Shown: positions 42,187 to 50,783, counted from the first letter of the stretch. The stretch: DNA of 58,714 nucleotides from Bacteriovoracaceae bacterium (GCA_017858255.1 JAFMBV010000013.1:1-58714); one strand, 5' to 3'. Made by a program: numbers and translations. Notes: generated by a model from the letters alone, not told the origin.

Positions 42187-42831
42187 ATGTCGGAAAAAGA
42201 TGAGAATTTGGAACAAAGCTTTAACGACGCTGAGCTTCAAGACATTATGAATGAAATAGAAAGTCTTGAGAAAGAATTTGTTGAGGAAGAGGGCACCGCA
42301 CAAACTAAAAGTGTTGAAGCTTCTCAAGTCGACGAAGAAGCTCCAGCTCCTGAAAACGATAGCGACGGAGATGAGATCTCTGCTGAAAGCGATGAAAGTC
42401 TTCTCCAGGAAGCAGAATCTCTTGAGTCAGAAGAAGTTCAAGCCGAAGCCGAAGAAGTCCAGGCAGAGGTTGAAGAAGAAACTTCTCCAATCGCCGAAGT
42501 AGAAGAAGAAACTTCTCCAATCGCCGAAGTAGAAGAAGAAACTAATAATGTTGTGGCCATGCCAATAGCGCAAACCCCAGCAACTCAACCAACATCTAAT
42601 GGAGAAGGTTATATGCAGTTTTCTGGTCAGGGTGAAATGGATATGCAATTGAATTTTCAACTTGGTTCGGAAACAGCAACCGTTAATATTAAAGATGGTG
42701 GCTTAACAGTAACTCTTGCGGGAGTTCAGTTGAATCTTAGTGAAGATGGTTGCGAAGTGAATATGGAAGGGGGAGTGAAATTTTCAGTTCCCTTGACAGG
42801 TAAGCAAACACAAGAGAAAAAGGCTGCCTAA
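42187..42831 (+). CDS. acidic repeat protein of unknown function
   Basis: A 214-residue protein, glutamate-rich in residues 1-125 and with a compact beta-rich C-terminal domain (about 135-205: E-M-D-M-Q-L-N-F-Q-L, A-T-V-N-I-K-D-G-G-L-T-V-T-L). The repeat unit E-E-E-T-S-P-I-A-E-V occurs twice in exact tandem (30-base DNA units at 42472-42501 and 42502-42531) with a partial third. The acidic part is probably disordered. No signal peptide, so it is cytoplasmic. It is followed closely by rsmD. No family is recognised. Confidence 0.7.
   Translation: MSEKDENLEQSFNDAELQDIMNEIESLEKEFVEEEGTAQTKSVEASQVDEEAPAPENDSDGDEISAESDESLLQEAESLESEEVQAEAEEVQAEVEEETSPIAEVEEETSPIAEVEEETNNVVAMPIAQTPATQPTSNGEGYMQFSGQGEMDMQLNFQLGSETATVNIKDGGLTVTLAGVQLNLSEDGCEVNMEGGVKFSVPLTGKQTQEKKAA
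42472..42543 (+). repeat. 30-bp tandem repeat in the acidic protein gene
   Basis: Two identical 30-base units (42472-42501, 42502-42531) plus the first 12 bases of a third. Being a multiple of three, gain or loss of a unit keeps the frame. Confidence 0.9.
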
Positions 42832-42860
42832 GCGACTTTAACGGCCAAAAGATTTTTAAA

Positions 42861-43433
42861 ATGAGTATAAAAATATTAGGGGGACTGGCCAAAGGCCGGT
42901 CCCTTTTCGTTCCAAAGGGTGATCAAACCCGCCCAACATCTGTTCTTCTTAAGAGAAGAATTTTTGATTCTATTCAGGACTTATCCGGATATCATTTCAT
43001 TGACCTTTGTGCAGGTACTGGATCAGTAGGTCTAGAGGCGTGGTCCCGCGGAGCTTTATCCGTCAGTTTTGTTGAGAATCATCGGTTAGCTATTGGTTCT
43101 TTAGAGAGAAATATCGGAGAATTTAAGAAAAATTTTGAATCAGAGGTTAATGAACGTCCTTTAACTATTTTTAAACAAAAAGCTGAGCGATGGTCCACCA
43201 CTTTTAAGAGTCACGGGCCAACGATTGTCTTCTTTGATCCACCATATGAAAGTCATGACCTCTATAAGACGCTTATGCCGCCAATTCTTGAAAACCCTCA
43301 GATTAACCAATTATGGATAGAGTCTGATCGCCAAAAAGGGATTGAGAGCGGCTATTGGGACGCTTTAGGTCATAAACCAGACAAGCTATTCGAGCAAGGA
43401 ACAAGCTATTTAGCTGTCTTTCGCTTTAATTGA
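42861..43433 (+). CDS. rsmD: 16S rRNA (guanine-966-N2)-methyltransferase RsmD
   Basis: RsmD methylates G966 of 16S rRNA. The sequence shows the typical opening I-K-I-L-G-G-L-A-K-G-R, the R-P-T-S-V substrate region, SAM-binding D-L-C-A-G-T-G-S-V-G-L-E-A and catalytic D-P-P-Y. The length of 190 is normal. It precedes coaD, the usual gene order in many bacteria. A hairpin with T4 lies inside codons 8-15 (see separate entry). The ATG is preceded by a weak ribosome binding site. Confidence 0.93.
   Translation: MSIKILGGLAKGRSLFVPKGDQTRPTSVLLKRRIFDSIQDLSGYHFIDLCAGTGSVGLEAWSRGALSVSFVENHRLAIGSLERNIGEFKKNFESEVNERPLTIFKQKAERWSTTFKSHGPTIVFFDPPYESHDLYKTLMPPILENPQINQLWIESDRQKGIESGYWDALGHKPDKLFEQGTSYLAVFRFN
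42881..42907 (+). terminator. terminator-like hairpin inside the 5' end of rsmD
   Basis: GGGACTGGCC (42881-42890), AAA, GGCCGGTCCC (42894-42903), with one G-T wobble, then TTTT. It lies in coding sequence just after the acidic protein gene and may act as an attenuator or may be chance of codon choice. Confidence 0.4.
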
Positions 43434-43496
43434 TTACCGATGACAAAGCCTATGGCCTTTCGTTAAGATAATATCACCATCATTAGGGAGTTATCC

Positions 43497-43964
43497 ATGA
43501 AAACGGCCATCTATCCTGGGACCTTTGATCCTTTTACTCTTGGACACGATGACATCTTACAAAGGGCCTTGAGGGTCTTTGATGAAATTACTATTTTGGT
43601 TGCGGTTTCGCCTGCAAAAAAAGCTCTCTTTAGCCAAGCAGAGCGAGTCAAAATGATCAAAACCCATGTTGAGAGTGACCCCAGAATAAAGGTTGATGCT
43701 TGGGACGGTCTGATTGTGGAATATGCCAAGAAGAAAGATATCAATGCAATTGTTCGTGGGCTGAGACCTACTGGGGATTTTGAGATGGAATTTCAAATGG
43801 CCTCCATGAATAACCACCTTTATGGAGAAATCGATACCTTCTTTCTTCCTACTGGTGGAAAGCATTACTTTGTTTCCTCTTCTCTTGTAAAAGAACTTTA
43901 TAAGCATGGAAGAGATGTGTCGGAGTTTGTTCCCGAAGCTATTTTAAAATGCATGCAAAAATAA
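43497..43964 (+). CDS. coaD: phosphopantetheine adenylyltransferase CoaD
   Basis: CoaD makes dephospho-CoA from 4'-phosphopantetheine and ATP, a late step of coenzyme A synthesis. The opening I-Y-P-G-T-F-D-P-F-T-L-G-H is the nucleotidyltransferase HxGH-type site, R-G-L-R is the R-G-L motif and S-S-S-L-V-K-E is the ISSSLV-type motif near the end. The 155 residues match the family (about 160). A GGGAG ribosome binding site lies before the ATG. Confidence 0.96.
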   Translation: MKTAIYPGTFDPFTLGHDDILQRALRVFDEITILVAVSPAKKALFSQAERVKMIKTHVESDPRIKVDAWDGLIVEYAKKKDINAIVRGLRPTGDFEMEFQMASMNNHLYGEIDTFFLPTGGKHYFVSSSLVKELYKHGRDVSEFVPEAILKCMQK

Positions 43965-43993
43965 AAACCTCACTTTTTGATAGGAGATAACTC

Positions 43994-45223
43994 ATGGAAT
44001 TGAGTTCAAGGGTCGAGAAAATTTCTGAAAGTATAACTCTAAAGCTTAATGCTAAGGCCACTGAAATGGCGGCTCAGGGTAAGAAAATCTACAACCTTAC
44101 TGCGGGTCAGTTACCCTTTAGGCCGATGAGTGAGTTTGTTGATCTGATCCGTAGTGAAAGTGATTTTATTAAATCTTTTCAATACAGTCCTGTGGCCGGT
44201 TTTCCCGAGCTAAGAGAAAAAGTAATTAAAAACTTTGAAGAAACAAGAAAGATCAACCTAGAGACTGCTGTTGAAGGCGTTCAGTTTGATGCTGTTATCT
44301 CTAATGGTGGTAAGCACTCTTTGACAAATATATTAGGCTGTCTGATAAATCATGGAGATGAGGTTTTACTTTTTGCACCCTACTGGGTGTCCTACCCGGA
44401 AATGGTAAAGTTTTGTGGTGGAACACCAGTATTTGTAGAGACGAGTCCTTTTGATGTTTTTGTTCCCTCACTTGAGGAAGTTGAAAGAAAGATTACAGAC
44501 AAAACCAAGATCATCATTGTTAACAGTCCAAATAATCCCACTGGAACTCATTACCAAGATGATTGGATGGCCGATTTTGCTGAGCTTATGCTTAAGTATC
44601 CAGAAATCGTAATTATTTCAGATGAAATATACTATGAGCTTTTCTTCTATGACCCAAGACCCACTTATTTTTATCAGCATCGTCCAGAACTCCTAGCAAG
44701 AACTGTGATTGTTGATGGGATCTCGAAGACACTTGCTTCAACTGGTCTTAGGATTGGTTTCACAATTGGCCCGAAGGAACTTACGACGGTTATAAATAAG
44801 CTTCAGGGGCAAACCACTTCAGGGGCAAACTCTTTGGTTCAAAGGGCCTTGGCACAATTTGATTTTAATCAAATACCAGTTTATCTAGAGCCCATAAAAC
44901 GTCACCTTCGTGATAATGCTGAAACCTTAGGTGAAGCATTAAGTGATCATAATTTAGGGCATGTTTTTTATCAGCCAACGTCTGCTTTTTACTACCTTCT
45001 CGATTTTTCTCAGACTCCAGTTATTGAGCGATTTAGAAGCCGCTCAAAAGAGGACGATTATTCTGTTGAGATTTGTGAAGAGCTTCTTGAAGAATATGGA
45101 CTTGCTCTGGTTCCTGGTGAAGCCTTCGGTTGTCCGAATACGGCGAGAATGAGTTTAGTTCTCGAGAAGGGGCCCTTTAAGGAAGCTCTGGATGTTTTGA
45201 TGAAATTTCTTTTAGGCGACTAA
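43994..45223 (+). CDS. class I/II pyridoxal-phosphate aminotransferase (aspartate aminotransferase-like)
   Basis: A fold-type I aminotransferase of 409 residues. The PLP lysine is K245 in D-G-I-S-K-T-L-A-S-T-G-L-R-I-G. N-S-P-N-N-P-T-G and S-D-E-I-Y-Y-E-L-F are the binding motifs for the cofactor ring, and the final R-M-S-L-V carries the substrate arginine. Wording is closest to aspartate/alanine-type enzymes; exact substrate is not resolved. It follows coaD after about 30 bases with AGGAGA before the ATG, and its stop overlaps the convergent outer-membrane gene. Confidence 0.9.
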   Translation: MELSSRVEKISESITLKLNAKATEMAAQGKKIYNLTAGQLPFRPMSEFVDLIRSESDFIKSFQYSPVAGFPELREKVIKNFEETRKINLETAVEGVQFDAVISNGGKHSLTNILGCLINHGDEVLLFAPYWVSYPEMVKFCGGTPVFVETSPFDVFVPSLEEVERKITDKTKIIIVNSPNNPTGTHYQDDWMADFAELMLKYPEIVIISDEIYYELFFYDPRPTYFYQHRPELLARTVIVDGISKTLASTGLRIGFTIGPKELTTVINKLQGQTTSGANSLVQRALAQFDFNQIPVYLEPIKRHLRDNAETLGEALSDHNLGHVFYQPTSAFYYLLDFSQTPVIERFRSRSKEDDYSVEICEELLEEYGLALVPGEAFGCPNTARMSLVLEKGPFKEALDVLMKFLLGD

Positions 45224-46365
45224 AAAAGATCTAAATTGAATTCTGCCAAGGAGATGGATATTACTGTTCGTTTTCCTTCTTCTTGGCGAAAATTTTGGCC
45301 TAGTTCAATGCCATAAAAACCTAGTTTAATATTAAAGATGAGTAAATCGACGCCTAGACCCCAAGAGGCATAACCCCCGTTGTAACCTAGGTAAGCACTA
45401 AGAATTGGAAAACGCGCCCTTGCTCCGAGTTTTAACTTTGAAATGGCCGGAGTACTAGCATCTATAATATTGGAGTAGTCTGCGGCAAGGGTGTAATCAA
45501 ATAGACCAAAGTCTTGATTAAATGATGTACCCAAGTTTAAAGATTGCTCTTGGTCGGGAACATCTACAATACCATCTTCTTTTGAAAAGGATGTGTCTCC
45601 CACATCAAGCCATGACAACCCAAAAGTGTAGCGTGTTGGGCCAGTGTAATAGTTATACTCAAAACCTAGGTCAAAACCAAAGCCAGAACCTTTTGAATAA
45701 CCTAAGTTCTTACGGATCGCCTTATAGTTATCTGAGTTTTGAATGATATCGAGGAGGCTAGTGCCAAAGAGATCAAAGTCATTCTCGAGGGCCTGGCGAT
45801 TCATTGTCTTGAGACCAAAGCCAAATGAAGTATTGCTGCCTTGAGGATTTTTTCCCTTTCCGCCGTTACCGTTGGTAAAAGCATAACCAAAAGTAATGCC
45901 ACGATCTAGGCGATAACTAAGATCAAGAACCGGATGGATAGCATTTTGAACATCCATACTTGTTTTTGAAACAGCAAAAAGGTTTAAACCAAAGTTCATG
46001 ATCTTTATGGCCGGAGCTGCTCCGACTTCTAGATAAATGGGATAACCGAGAACTCTTTCGGCAACAAGTGCGGGATCTTTCGGAAAGCTTTGGAAACGAT
46101 CGCTGATACCAAATTTAGGATTATCGAGACTAAGCTCTTTATCTAAAACATCTGGTAGCGTGATATTTGGCTTAAAGGGAATAATACTAACGCCTCGATG
46201 ACGACCAAGAGCTGCTGGATTATAGAAGAGGGTCATCTCATCATCGGCCACTGCCGTAAAGGCGTCCCCCATAAGCATCGCCTCAGCACTTCTGTTGAGG
46301 TAGCTAAAAGCTCCCAGTGAAGATAGGGAAGAGATAAAAAATATAAGAGCGAGAAAATAGCGCAA
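45220..46365 (-). CDS. outer-membrane beta-barrel protein (PorV/UPF0164-like)
   Basis: Signal peptide (M-R-Y-F-L-A-L-I-F-F), then a barrel opening A-M-L-M-G-D-A-F-T-A-V-A-D-D-E-M-T-L-F-Y-N-P-A-A-L, which is the FadL/PorV/UPF0164 type N-terminus. Repeated strands of alternating hydrophobic residues follow, and the end is phenylalanine (L-D-L-F), as for BAM substrates. Such proteins may be hydrophobic-compound channels or secretion-related barrels. The gene stands alone on the minus strand. Confidence 0.75.
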   Translation of the reverse strand: MRYFLALIFFISSLSSLGAFSYLNRSAEAMLMGDAFTAVADDEMTLFYNPAALGRHRGVSIIPFKPNITLPDVLDKELSLDNPKFGISDRFQSFPKDPALVAERVLGYPIYLEVGAAPAIKIMNFGLNLFAVSKTSMDVQNAIHPVLDLSYRLDRGITFGYAFTNGNGGKGKNPQGSNTSFGFGLKTMNRQALENDFDLFGTSLLDIIQNSDNYKAIRKNLGYSKGSGFGFDLGFEYNYYTGPTRYTFGLSWLDVGDTSFSKEDGIVDVPDQEQSLNLGTSFNQDFGLFDYTLAADYSNIIDASTPAISKLKLGARARFPILSAYLGYNGGYASWGLGVDLLIFNIKLGFYGIELGQNFRQEEGKRTVISISLAEFNLDLF

Positions 46366-46569
46366 AAATTAATCCTCTTAAGTTGAGCGAAATAGGTGGT
46401 CATTAAGTAAATGTCCTCTTCTATTGTATTAAAGCAGGGCATTTAAAGGCAGAGAGTAAATATGGCCATATATGATTTATTTGAAGTTCATTTCTTTGCA
46501 TATCGAGAGCAATTTCTTACAATTTCATTAGGATAAGCCCTTCCATGGGCTTTCACGGAGGAAAACCTA

Positions 46570-47889
46570 TTGGATAAGACATTTGTTCTCGATACGAACG
46601 TAATTCTTTTTGATCCCCAGGCCATTAATAAATTTGGTAAAAATAAAGTCGTTATTCCCCTCGTGGTTATCGAGGAAGTGGATCGCTTTAAAAAAGACCA
46701 GAATGAAAATGGACGAAATGCTCGACATTTCTCTCGGATAATCGATGACCTAAGAAGCAGAGGCTCTTTGGTGAAAGGTGTCTCGCTAGATAATGGAGGG
46801 ATACTTTTTCTTACGATTGATACGAAAGTAACAATGGGGGCAAAAGCAAAAATTGATCTTAGTATCAATGACAATATTATTTTAGGGGCAGCAATAACTT
46901 GCAAAGATGCTGGAGAAAATACGCTGTTGGTGACGAAGGATATTAACCTTCGCCTGAAGGCAGATGTTCTAGGTGTTCCTGCTGAAGATTATGGTGCTCG
47001 TGATGTATCTGTTGAAGAGCTTTACACAGGTCAAAGGACGGTAGAGGTAGAAGAGGAGTTGATCTCATTTTTTGAAAGTGAGAAGAATTTATCTCTAACC
47101 GATGTCGGTCTCGAAGATGCTGGAGTACTACCTAATGAGTATTTTATTATTCAGCTTCCAGGAAATGATAGGCGGCGAGTACTCGGACGCTATGATGGTA
47201 AAAAAGAAAAAATCGTACCCTTGATTAATATTCGTGAAGGAGTATGGGGGATTCACCCAAAAAATATCGAACAACAATTTGCATTTGACTCCCTTTTAAA
47301 TGATGAAATAAGTCTTGTGTCTCTTGTTGGTAAGGCCGGTACAGGTAAGACCCTGATGGCGATTGCGGCAGGACTAGAGAAAACAGTCGGAGACGAAAAA
47401 TATAGTCGTCTTCTCGTTTCTCGGCCGATTCAGCCAATGGGACGTGACCTAGGTTATCTTCCAGGTGACGTTAATGAAAAGCTTGGGCCTTGGATGCAGC
47501 CAATCTTTGATAATATGGATTTTCTTTTTGGTCAGTATCGTACAGATGGTTCGGCCAGCTATGAGGACCTTATTAATCATGGATTACTTCATATAGAACC
47601 ATTAACTTATATAAGAGGGCGTTCAATTCCTGGTCAGTACTTGATCGTCGATGAAGCACAAAACCTTTCTCCCCATGAAGTTAAGACCATTATTACAAGG
47701 GCTGGAGAAGGAACCAAAATTGTTCTTACAGGTGACCCCTATCAAATTGATAGCCCTTACTTAGATGAGGTAAATAACGGTCTCGTCTATGCACTAGAGA
47801 ATATGAAGAGTGAAGGCATTGTTGGTCATACGATTCTGACCCAAGGTGAAAGGTCTGCCCTTTCAGAGGCGGCATCTCACCTTCTATGA
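46570..47889 (+). CDS. PIN-PhoH ATPase
   Basis: The 439-residue protein fuses an N-terminal PIN ribonuclease-like domain (residues 1-130: V-L-D-T-N-V-I-L-F-D, E-E-V-D-R-F-K, N-D-N-I-I-L-G-A-A) to a PhoH ATPase domain. Walker A is G-K-A-G-T-G-K-T; R-P-I-Q-P-M-G-R-D-L-G-Y-L-P-G is the PhoH core, and L-I-V-D-E-A-Q-N is Walker B. PhoH2-like proteins are RNA helicases/nucleases or toxin-like elements. The start is TTG with GGAGG ten bases before. It overlaps the PilZ gene by four bases (ATGA), so the two are coupled. Confidence 0.92.
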   Translation: MDKTFVLDTNVILFDPQAINKFGKNKVVIPLVVIEEVDRFKKDQNENGRNARHFSRIIDDLRSRGSLVKGVSLDNGGILFLTIDTKVTMGAKAKIDLSINDNIILGAAITCKDAGENTLLVTKDINLRLKADVLGVPAEDYGARDVSVEELYTGQRTVEVEEELISFFESEKNLSLTDVGLEDAGVLPNEYFIIQLPGNDRRRVLGRYDGKKEKIVPLINIREGVWGIHPKNIEQQFAFDSLLNDEISLVSLVGKAGTGKTLMAIAAGLEKTVGDEKYSRLLVSRPIQPMGRDLGYLPGDVNEKLGPWMQPIFDNMDFLFGQYRTDGSASYEDLINHGLLHIEPLTYIRGRSIPGQYLIVDEAQNLSPHEVKTIITRAGEGTKIVLTGDPYQIDSPYLDEVNNGLVYALENMKSEGIVGHTILTQGERSALSEAASHLL

Positions 47890-48452
47890 CTTTAAGGTTT
47901 AAAAGAGAATATTTAAGGGCGCCCCTAAAAACGAACACTCTTTATTTAATGGAGGACTACGTCCTCAAGGCCTTCATGCTGAATATCTCAGAAGGGGGCG
48001 TTTTACTTGATAATTTACCAAGTATTCCTCCTGTGAAGGCCATTCCTCTCATGTTTCCTTTAATCGATTACCCGGAACTCTCTCTTTTACATCCTGAAGT
48101 TCTTTTTGGTTTAGATGTAACTCAAATGGATAAGAGAGTGATTCGCGTGAAGGCAAGAATAGTCAGAACTTTTGAAGGTTTTTCAGAAATTGATAAGATT
48201 TTTGTGACAAAAATAGGTTGTGAATTTGTTAATCCACAGCCTTTGGAAACACAGCTCATTAGTAAATATGTTTCTCGCTATGCTCGAAATCTGATTTATT
48301 TCTTAGGACTCTTCGAAGGAAGAGGTCAAAAAGCAGATCGAAAGGAACTGTTGAGAAAAACGGCAGGCCTTTTGGGTTACGACCCTGACATGCAAATAGC
48401 ACAGATGCGCTTGAAGGCCCTTCATGATTACCAATCTTTGGAATCTCTTTAA
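47886..48452 (+). CDS. PilZ-domain protein (c-di-GMP-binding type)
   Basis: The 188-residue protein carries both c-di-GMP-binding motifs of PilZ: R7-x3-R11 in K-R-E-Y-L-R and N33-x-S35-x2-G38 in N-I-S-E-G-G. The beta-barrel follows. The C-terminal 60 residues, with R-G-Q-K-A-D-R-K-E-L, are helical. It is coupled to the PIN-PhoH gene by an ATGA overlap, so c-di-GMP may influence RNA-processing machinery or the two may just share expression. No diguanylate cyclase is nearby. Confidence 0.85.
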   Translation: MTLRFKREYLRAPLKTNTLYLMEDYVLKAFMLNISEGGVLLDNLPSIPPVKAIPLMFPLIDYPELSLLHPEVLFGLDVTQMDKRVIRVKARIVRTFEGFSEIDKIFVTKIGCEFVNPQPLETQLISKYVSRYARNLIYFLGLFEGRGQKADRKELLRKTAGLLGYDPDMQIAQMRLKALHDYQSLESL

Positions 48453-48544
48453 AATATTTCCACTTTTAATTTGTCCCTAAGATTTAGGGAATGCTTGATC
48501 TGAAAATTCTAAAATTACTGAGTACGTCCAATCCAATCTAAAAG

Positions 48545-48994
48545 CTATAAGGATTCAACATTAAGAATTTCACGACAGAGGAATTCGTCTTCTTGATCAC
48601 CATTTTTTAGAAAACTACCCCAATAGGCATTGCCAAGATAAACCATAGATAAATAACCTTTTGGAAATCTTGAACTTAGCGCGCTTAAACCTTCATCTAA
48701 TAGAAAAGGCCAACGCTGCTTCTTACTTATATCGCTCAGGTTGCCACTCATGTCAGAGAGGTCAAAAGAGATGAGCTTTTCTTTAGGGTAATAGAAGATC
48801 TTTAAGAACTTCTCATCACCCTGCTGAAAGTTTGGATCATAGGGGTTGATTGGTAAGTGGCAATTGAATAACAATTGCTCGTCTTTCAATGGTCCGTTAA
48901 AAGATCCATCTTGGGCCCAACTACTTTCAAAGCACCAGAAACAAAATAAAAGGAGTAGCGTATTAGCTACGAGTAAGCTTGTTTTCAAGTTCAT
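48545..48994 (-). CDS. small exported protein of unknown function
   Basis: A 149-residue protein with a signal peptide (S-L-L-V-A-N-T-L-L-L-L-F-C-F-W-C-F, probably cut at S-W-A/Q-D). Two cysteines in the mature part (N-C-H-L-P and L-C-R-E) may form a disulfide. No family is recognised. Its start overlaps the end of the upstream 101-residue gene by 32 bases. Confidence 0.6.
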   Translation of the reverse strand: MNLKTSLLVANTLLLLFCFWCFESSWAQDGSFNGPLKDEQLLFNCHLPINPYDPNFQQGDEKFLKIFYYPKEKLISFDLSDMSGNLSDISKKQRWPFLLDEGLSALSSRFPKGYLSMVYLGNAYWGSFLKNGDQEDEFLCREILNVESL

Positions 48995-49268
48995 CCTTCA
49001 TTTTCAAAAAACTTCGACTTAGTCCCTTTGAATTTTTTAATCTCACACCGAGTTCTTTCAAAATCATTTTTGATTTCTTTATGATCTCTTCAGTTGAGCC
49101 TTCACGATTGAGCTCTTCAATGAGTTGAGTTGTCTCATCAATAAGTTCAGAAAAGCTTAGTACCTTAAAATAACGAGAGAGGGAGTCATTCTCTTTTTTA
49201 TCGTTTAGGGCCAACTTAGCATGGTTTAGGTCGATTACTTTTGCGGCTTCAATTTCTTCATTTTTCAC
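48963..49268 (-). CDS. small charged helical protein of unknown function
   Basis: A 101-residue, highly charged protein predicted to be almost wholly helical and possibly coiled-coil (S-F-S-E-L-I-D-E-T-T-Q-L-I-E-E-L). It begins at GTG 49268 with AAGGAA nine bases before. It overlaps the exported-protein gene downstream by 32 bases. No family is recognised. Confidence 0.5.
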   Translation of the reverse strand: MKNEEIEAAKVIDLNHAKLALNDKKENDSLSRYFKVLSFSELIDETTQLIEELNREGSTEEIIKKSKMILKELGVRLKNSKGLSRSFLKMKDELENKLTRS

Positions 49269-49425
49269 GAGTTTTATTTCCTTGCTGCCTTTTTTCCTGC
49301 GAAGGAGGTTTTGACAGTTTAAAAAGACTCTTTCAAGGCAGCGTTTTTATTGGTGAACTTTTTACCCACGACCATGTAAGAAAGTTGCCCTAAAGAGTAA
49401 GAAAGTTATGTGATATTAGTCGCTT

Positions 49426-49442
49426 AGGAGGATTAAATGTAA
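49426..49442 (+). other. Shine-Dalgarno followed directly by start-stop ATG TAA
   Basis: AGGAGG (49426-49431), five bases, ATG (49437-49439), TAA (49440-49442) on the plus strand in an intergenic region between two minus-strand genes. It may be a minimal start-stop element, a remnant of a gene, or chance. Confidence 0.3.
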
Positions 49443-49475
49443 GGTTAGAGTATTCTGAATTGAACTAAATGATAT

Positions 49476-50099
49476 TTATAAAGGCGTGTCCTGAAGTCCT
49501 TTGGACCTTCTTTCACGAATCTTTTTGTGAATGAACCAGCCGGTGATTGCGGCCGCAGCAATAGTGAATAGTATGAGGTTTCCTTTTTTAACAATGTCTA
49601 TAACGGACTCGCCGTAACTGAAATAAAGCCAAAAGAAAAACGTGCAAGAAATCAGACAGGCAAGTAAGTCACTTAGAGCAAACTTAAGGGCATTCATTTT
49701 CCCTAGGCCGGCGGTGATGAATAAAGCATTTCTAACTCCAAAAGGAATAAAGCGACCGATGATTAGAGTTAAAACTCCGTAACGAGTGTAAAAAGAGTTT
49801 ATTTTTTTTAGCCGTTGATCAGAGACCATATTGGCAAAGAATTTTATACGAAACATTTTTTCGCCGAGATATCTGCCCATAAAGGCATAACAGATAAGAT
49901 CACTTAAATAAGCGCCAAGAAAGACACTCATAAAGAGCTCAACTTTCATATCAGGATTTTTTATAGCAATGAGAGCAGAAGAGAGCAGCATGAGGTCTTC
50001 ACTAATAGGAAGGTTAAAGCCAGCTAGTAAGAGAAGTCCAAAAAACGCGTAGGGGGCATATTGAACATTACCTTGTACAAAATCTAAGAACATTTCCAT
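49476..50099 (-). CDS. DedA-family membrane protein
   Basis: DedA/VTT-domain proteins are inner-membrane proteins linked to undecaprenyl-phosphate and lipid flipping. The sequence has about five hydrophobic segments, the family signature region G-R-F-I-P-F-G-V-R-N with F-x-x-x-x-G, and the N-L-P-I-S-E-D-L-M reentrant segment. The length of 207 is usual. It follows the hydrolase gene after about seven bases on the same strand, so they are an operon. Confidence 0.85.
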   Translation of the reverse strand: MEMFLDFVQGNVQYAPYAFFGLLLLAGFNLPISEDLMLLSSALIAIKNPDMKVELFMSVFLGAYLSDLICYAFMGRYLGEKMFRIKFFANMVSDQRLKKINSFYTRYGVLTLIIGRFIPFGVRNALFITAGLGKMNALKFALSDLLACLISCTFFFWLYFSYGESVIDIVKKGNLILFTIAAAAITGWFIHKKIRERRSKGLQDTPL

Positions 50100-50106
50100 T
50101 CTTGTA

Positions 50107-50721
50107 TCATCCTATAAAATTCTTGATGGTATCAGCAGCAGTTTGCATATGCTCTTCCAGTGTATGACCTGACTTCTGCCTAGGTTTCCAACTATGATCA
50201 CCATCTTCTAACCATTTAAATTGTATCTTTTTTGATAAGGGGTAGGAAAGGCATTCTTCACGTGTGCCCATCGTGTCCCTAGTCCCTTGAATAATAAGCG
50301 TTTTAGTCCTTAGGTTTTTGAGGTTTTCGATACGCTCTCCCGGAGCTTTTCCAGGGGCATGAAAAGGGAAGCCAAGGGCGATAAACCCTTCTGGCTTAAC
50401 TTGGTCGGCAATTAGACCTGCGATTCTCCCTCCCATGGATTTTCCACCTATGAAAATAGGACTTTTAGGAGAGTTTTGTCTCACTTTTTTTATGACTTTC
50501 TGCCATGACTCAAGCAATACCTTTTTTGTATTGGGTGGTCTCTTCTTACCATTTAACCTTCTTTCCTCCATGTAGGGGAATTCAAAGCGAACAACTTGGA
50601 TTTCACGAGAGACAAGTTCATTAGTTAATTGATTCATCCAGTCTGAATCCATTGGAGCGCCAGCACCATGGGCCATAATAAAGATTGGGGTGTGTTTTGT
50701 TCCAGACTTTTTAAGCTTCAT
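50107..50721 (-). CDS. alpha/beta hydrolase (KANL3/Tex30-like)
   Basis: A soluble hydrolase of about 204 residues with oxyanion A-H-G-A-G-A-P, nucleophile elbow G-K-S-M-G-G-R, acid D in G-T-R-D-T and final histidine in G-D-H-S-W. The wording resembles the Tex30/KANL3 alpha/beta hydrolase group; substrate unknown. The frame reaches 50748, but its first residues are encoded in the peroxiredoxin terminator. ATG 50721 with GGAG six bases upstream is preferred; ATG 50733 is also possible. It is in one transcription unit with the DedA gene. Confidence 0.82.
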   Translation of the reverse strand: MKLKKSGTKHTPIFIMAHGAGAPMDSDWMNQLTNELVSREIQVVRFEFPYMEERRLNGKKRPPNTKKVLLESWQKVIKKVRQNSPKSPIFIGGKSMGGRIAGLIADQVKPEGFIALGFPFHAPGKAPGERIENLKNLRTKTLIIQGTRDTMGTREECLSYPLSKKIQFKWLEDGDHSWKPRQKSGHTLEEHMQTAADTIKNFIG

Positions 50722-50736
50722 TGAAAGCTCCATAAA

Positions 50737-50760
50737 AAAGCCGCCCAAAGGGCGGCTTTT
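50737..50760 (-). terminator. rho-independent terminator after the peroxiredoxin gene
   Basis: On the minus strand AAAAGCCGCC, loop CTTTG, GGCGGCTTTTTT, a strong stem with a T tract. The T tract runs right up to the ATG at 50733, so little of the hydrolase leader remains. Read-through may be the route by which the downstream genes are transcribed. Confidence 0.85.
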
Positions 50761-50783
50761 GCTATAGGAAATTTAAAATCAAA

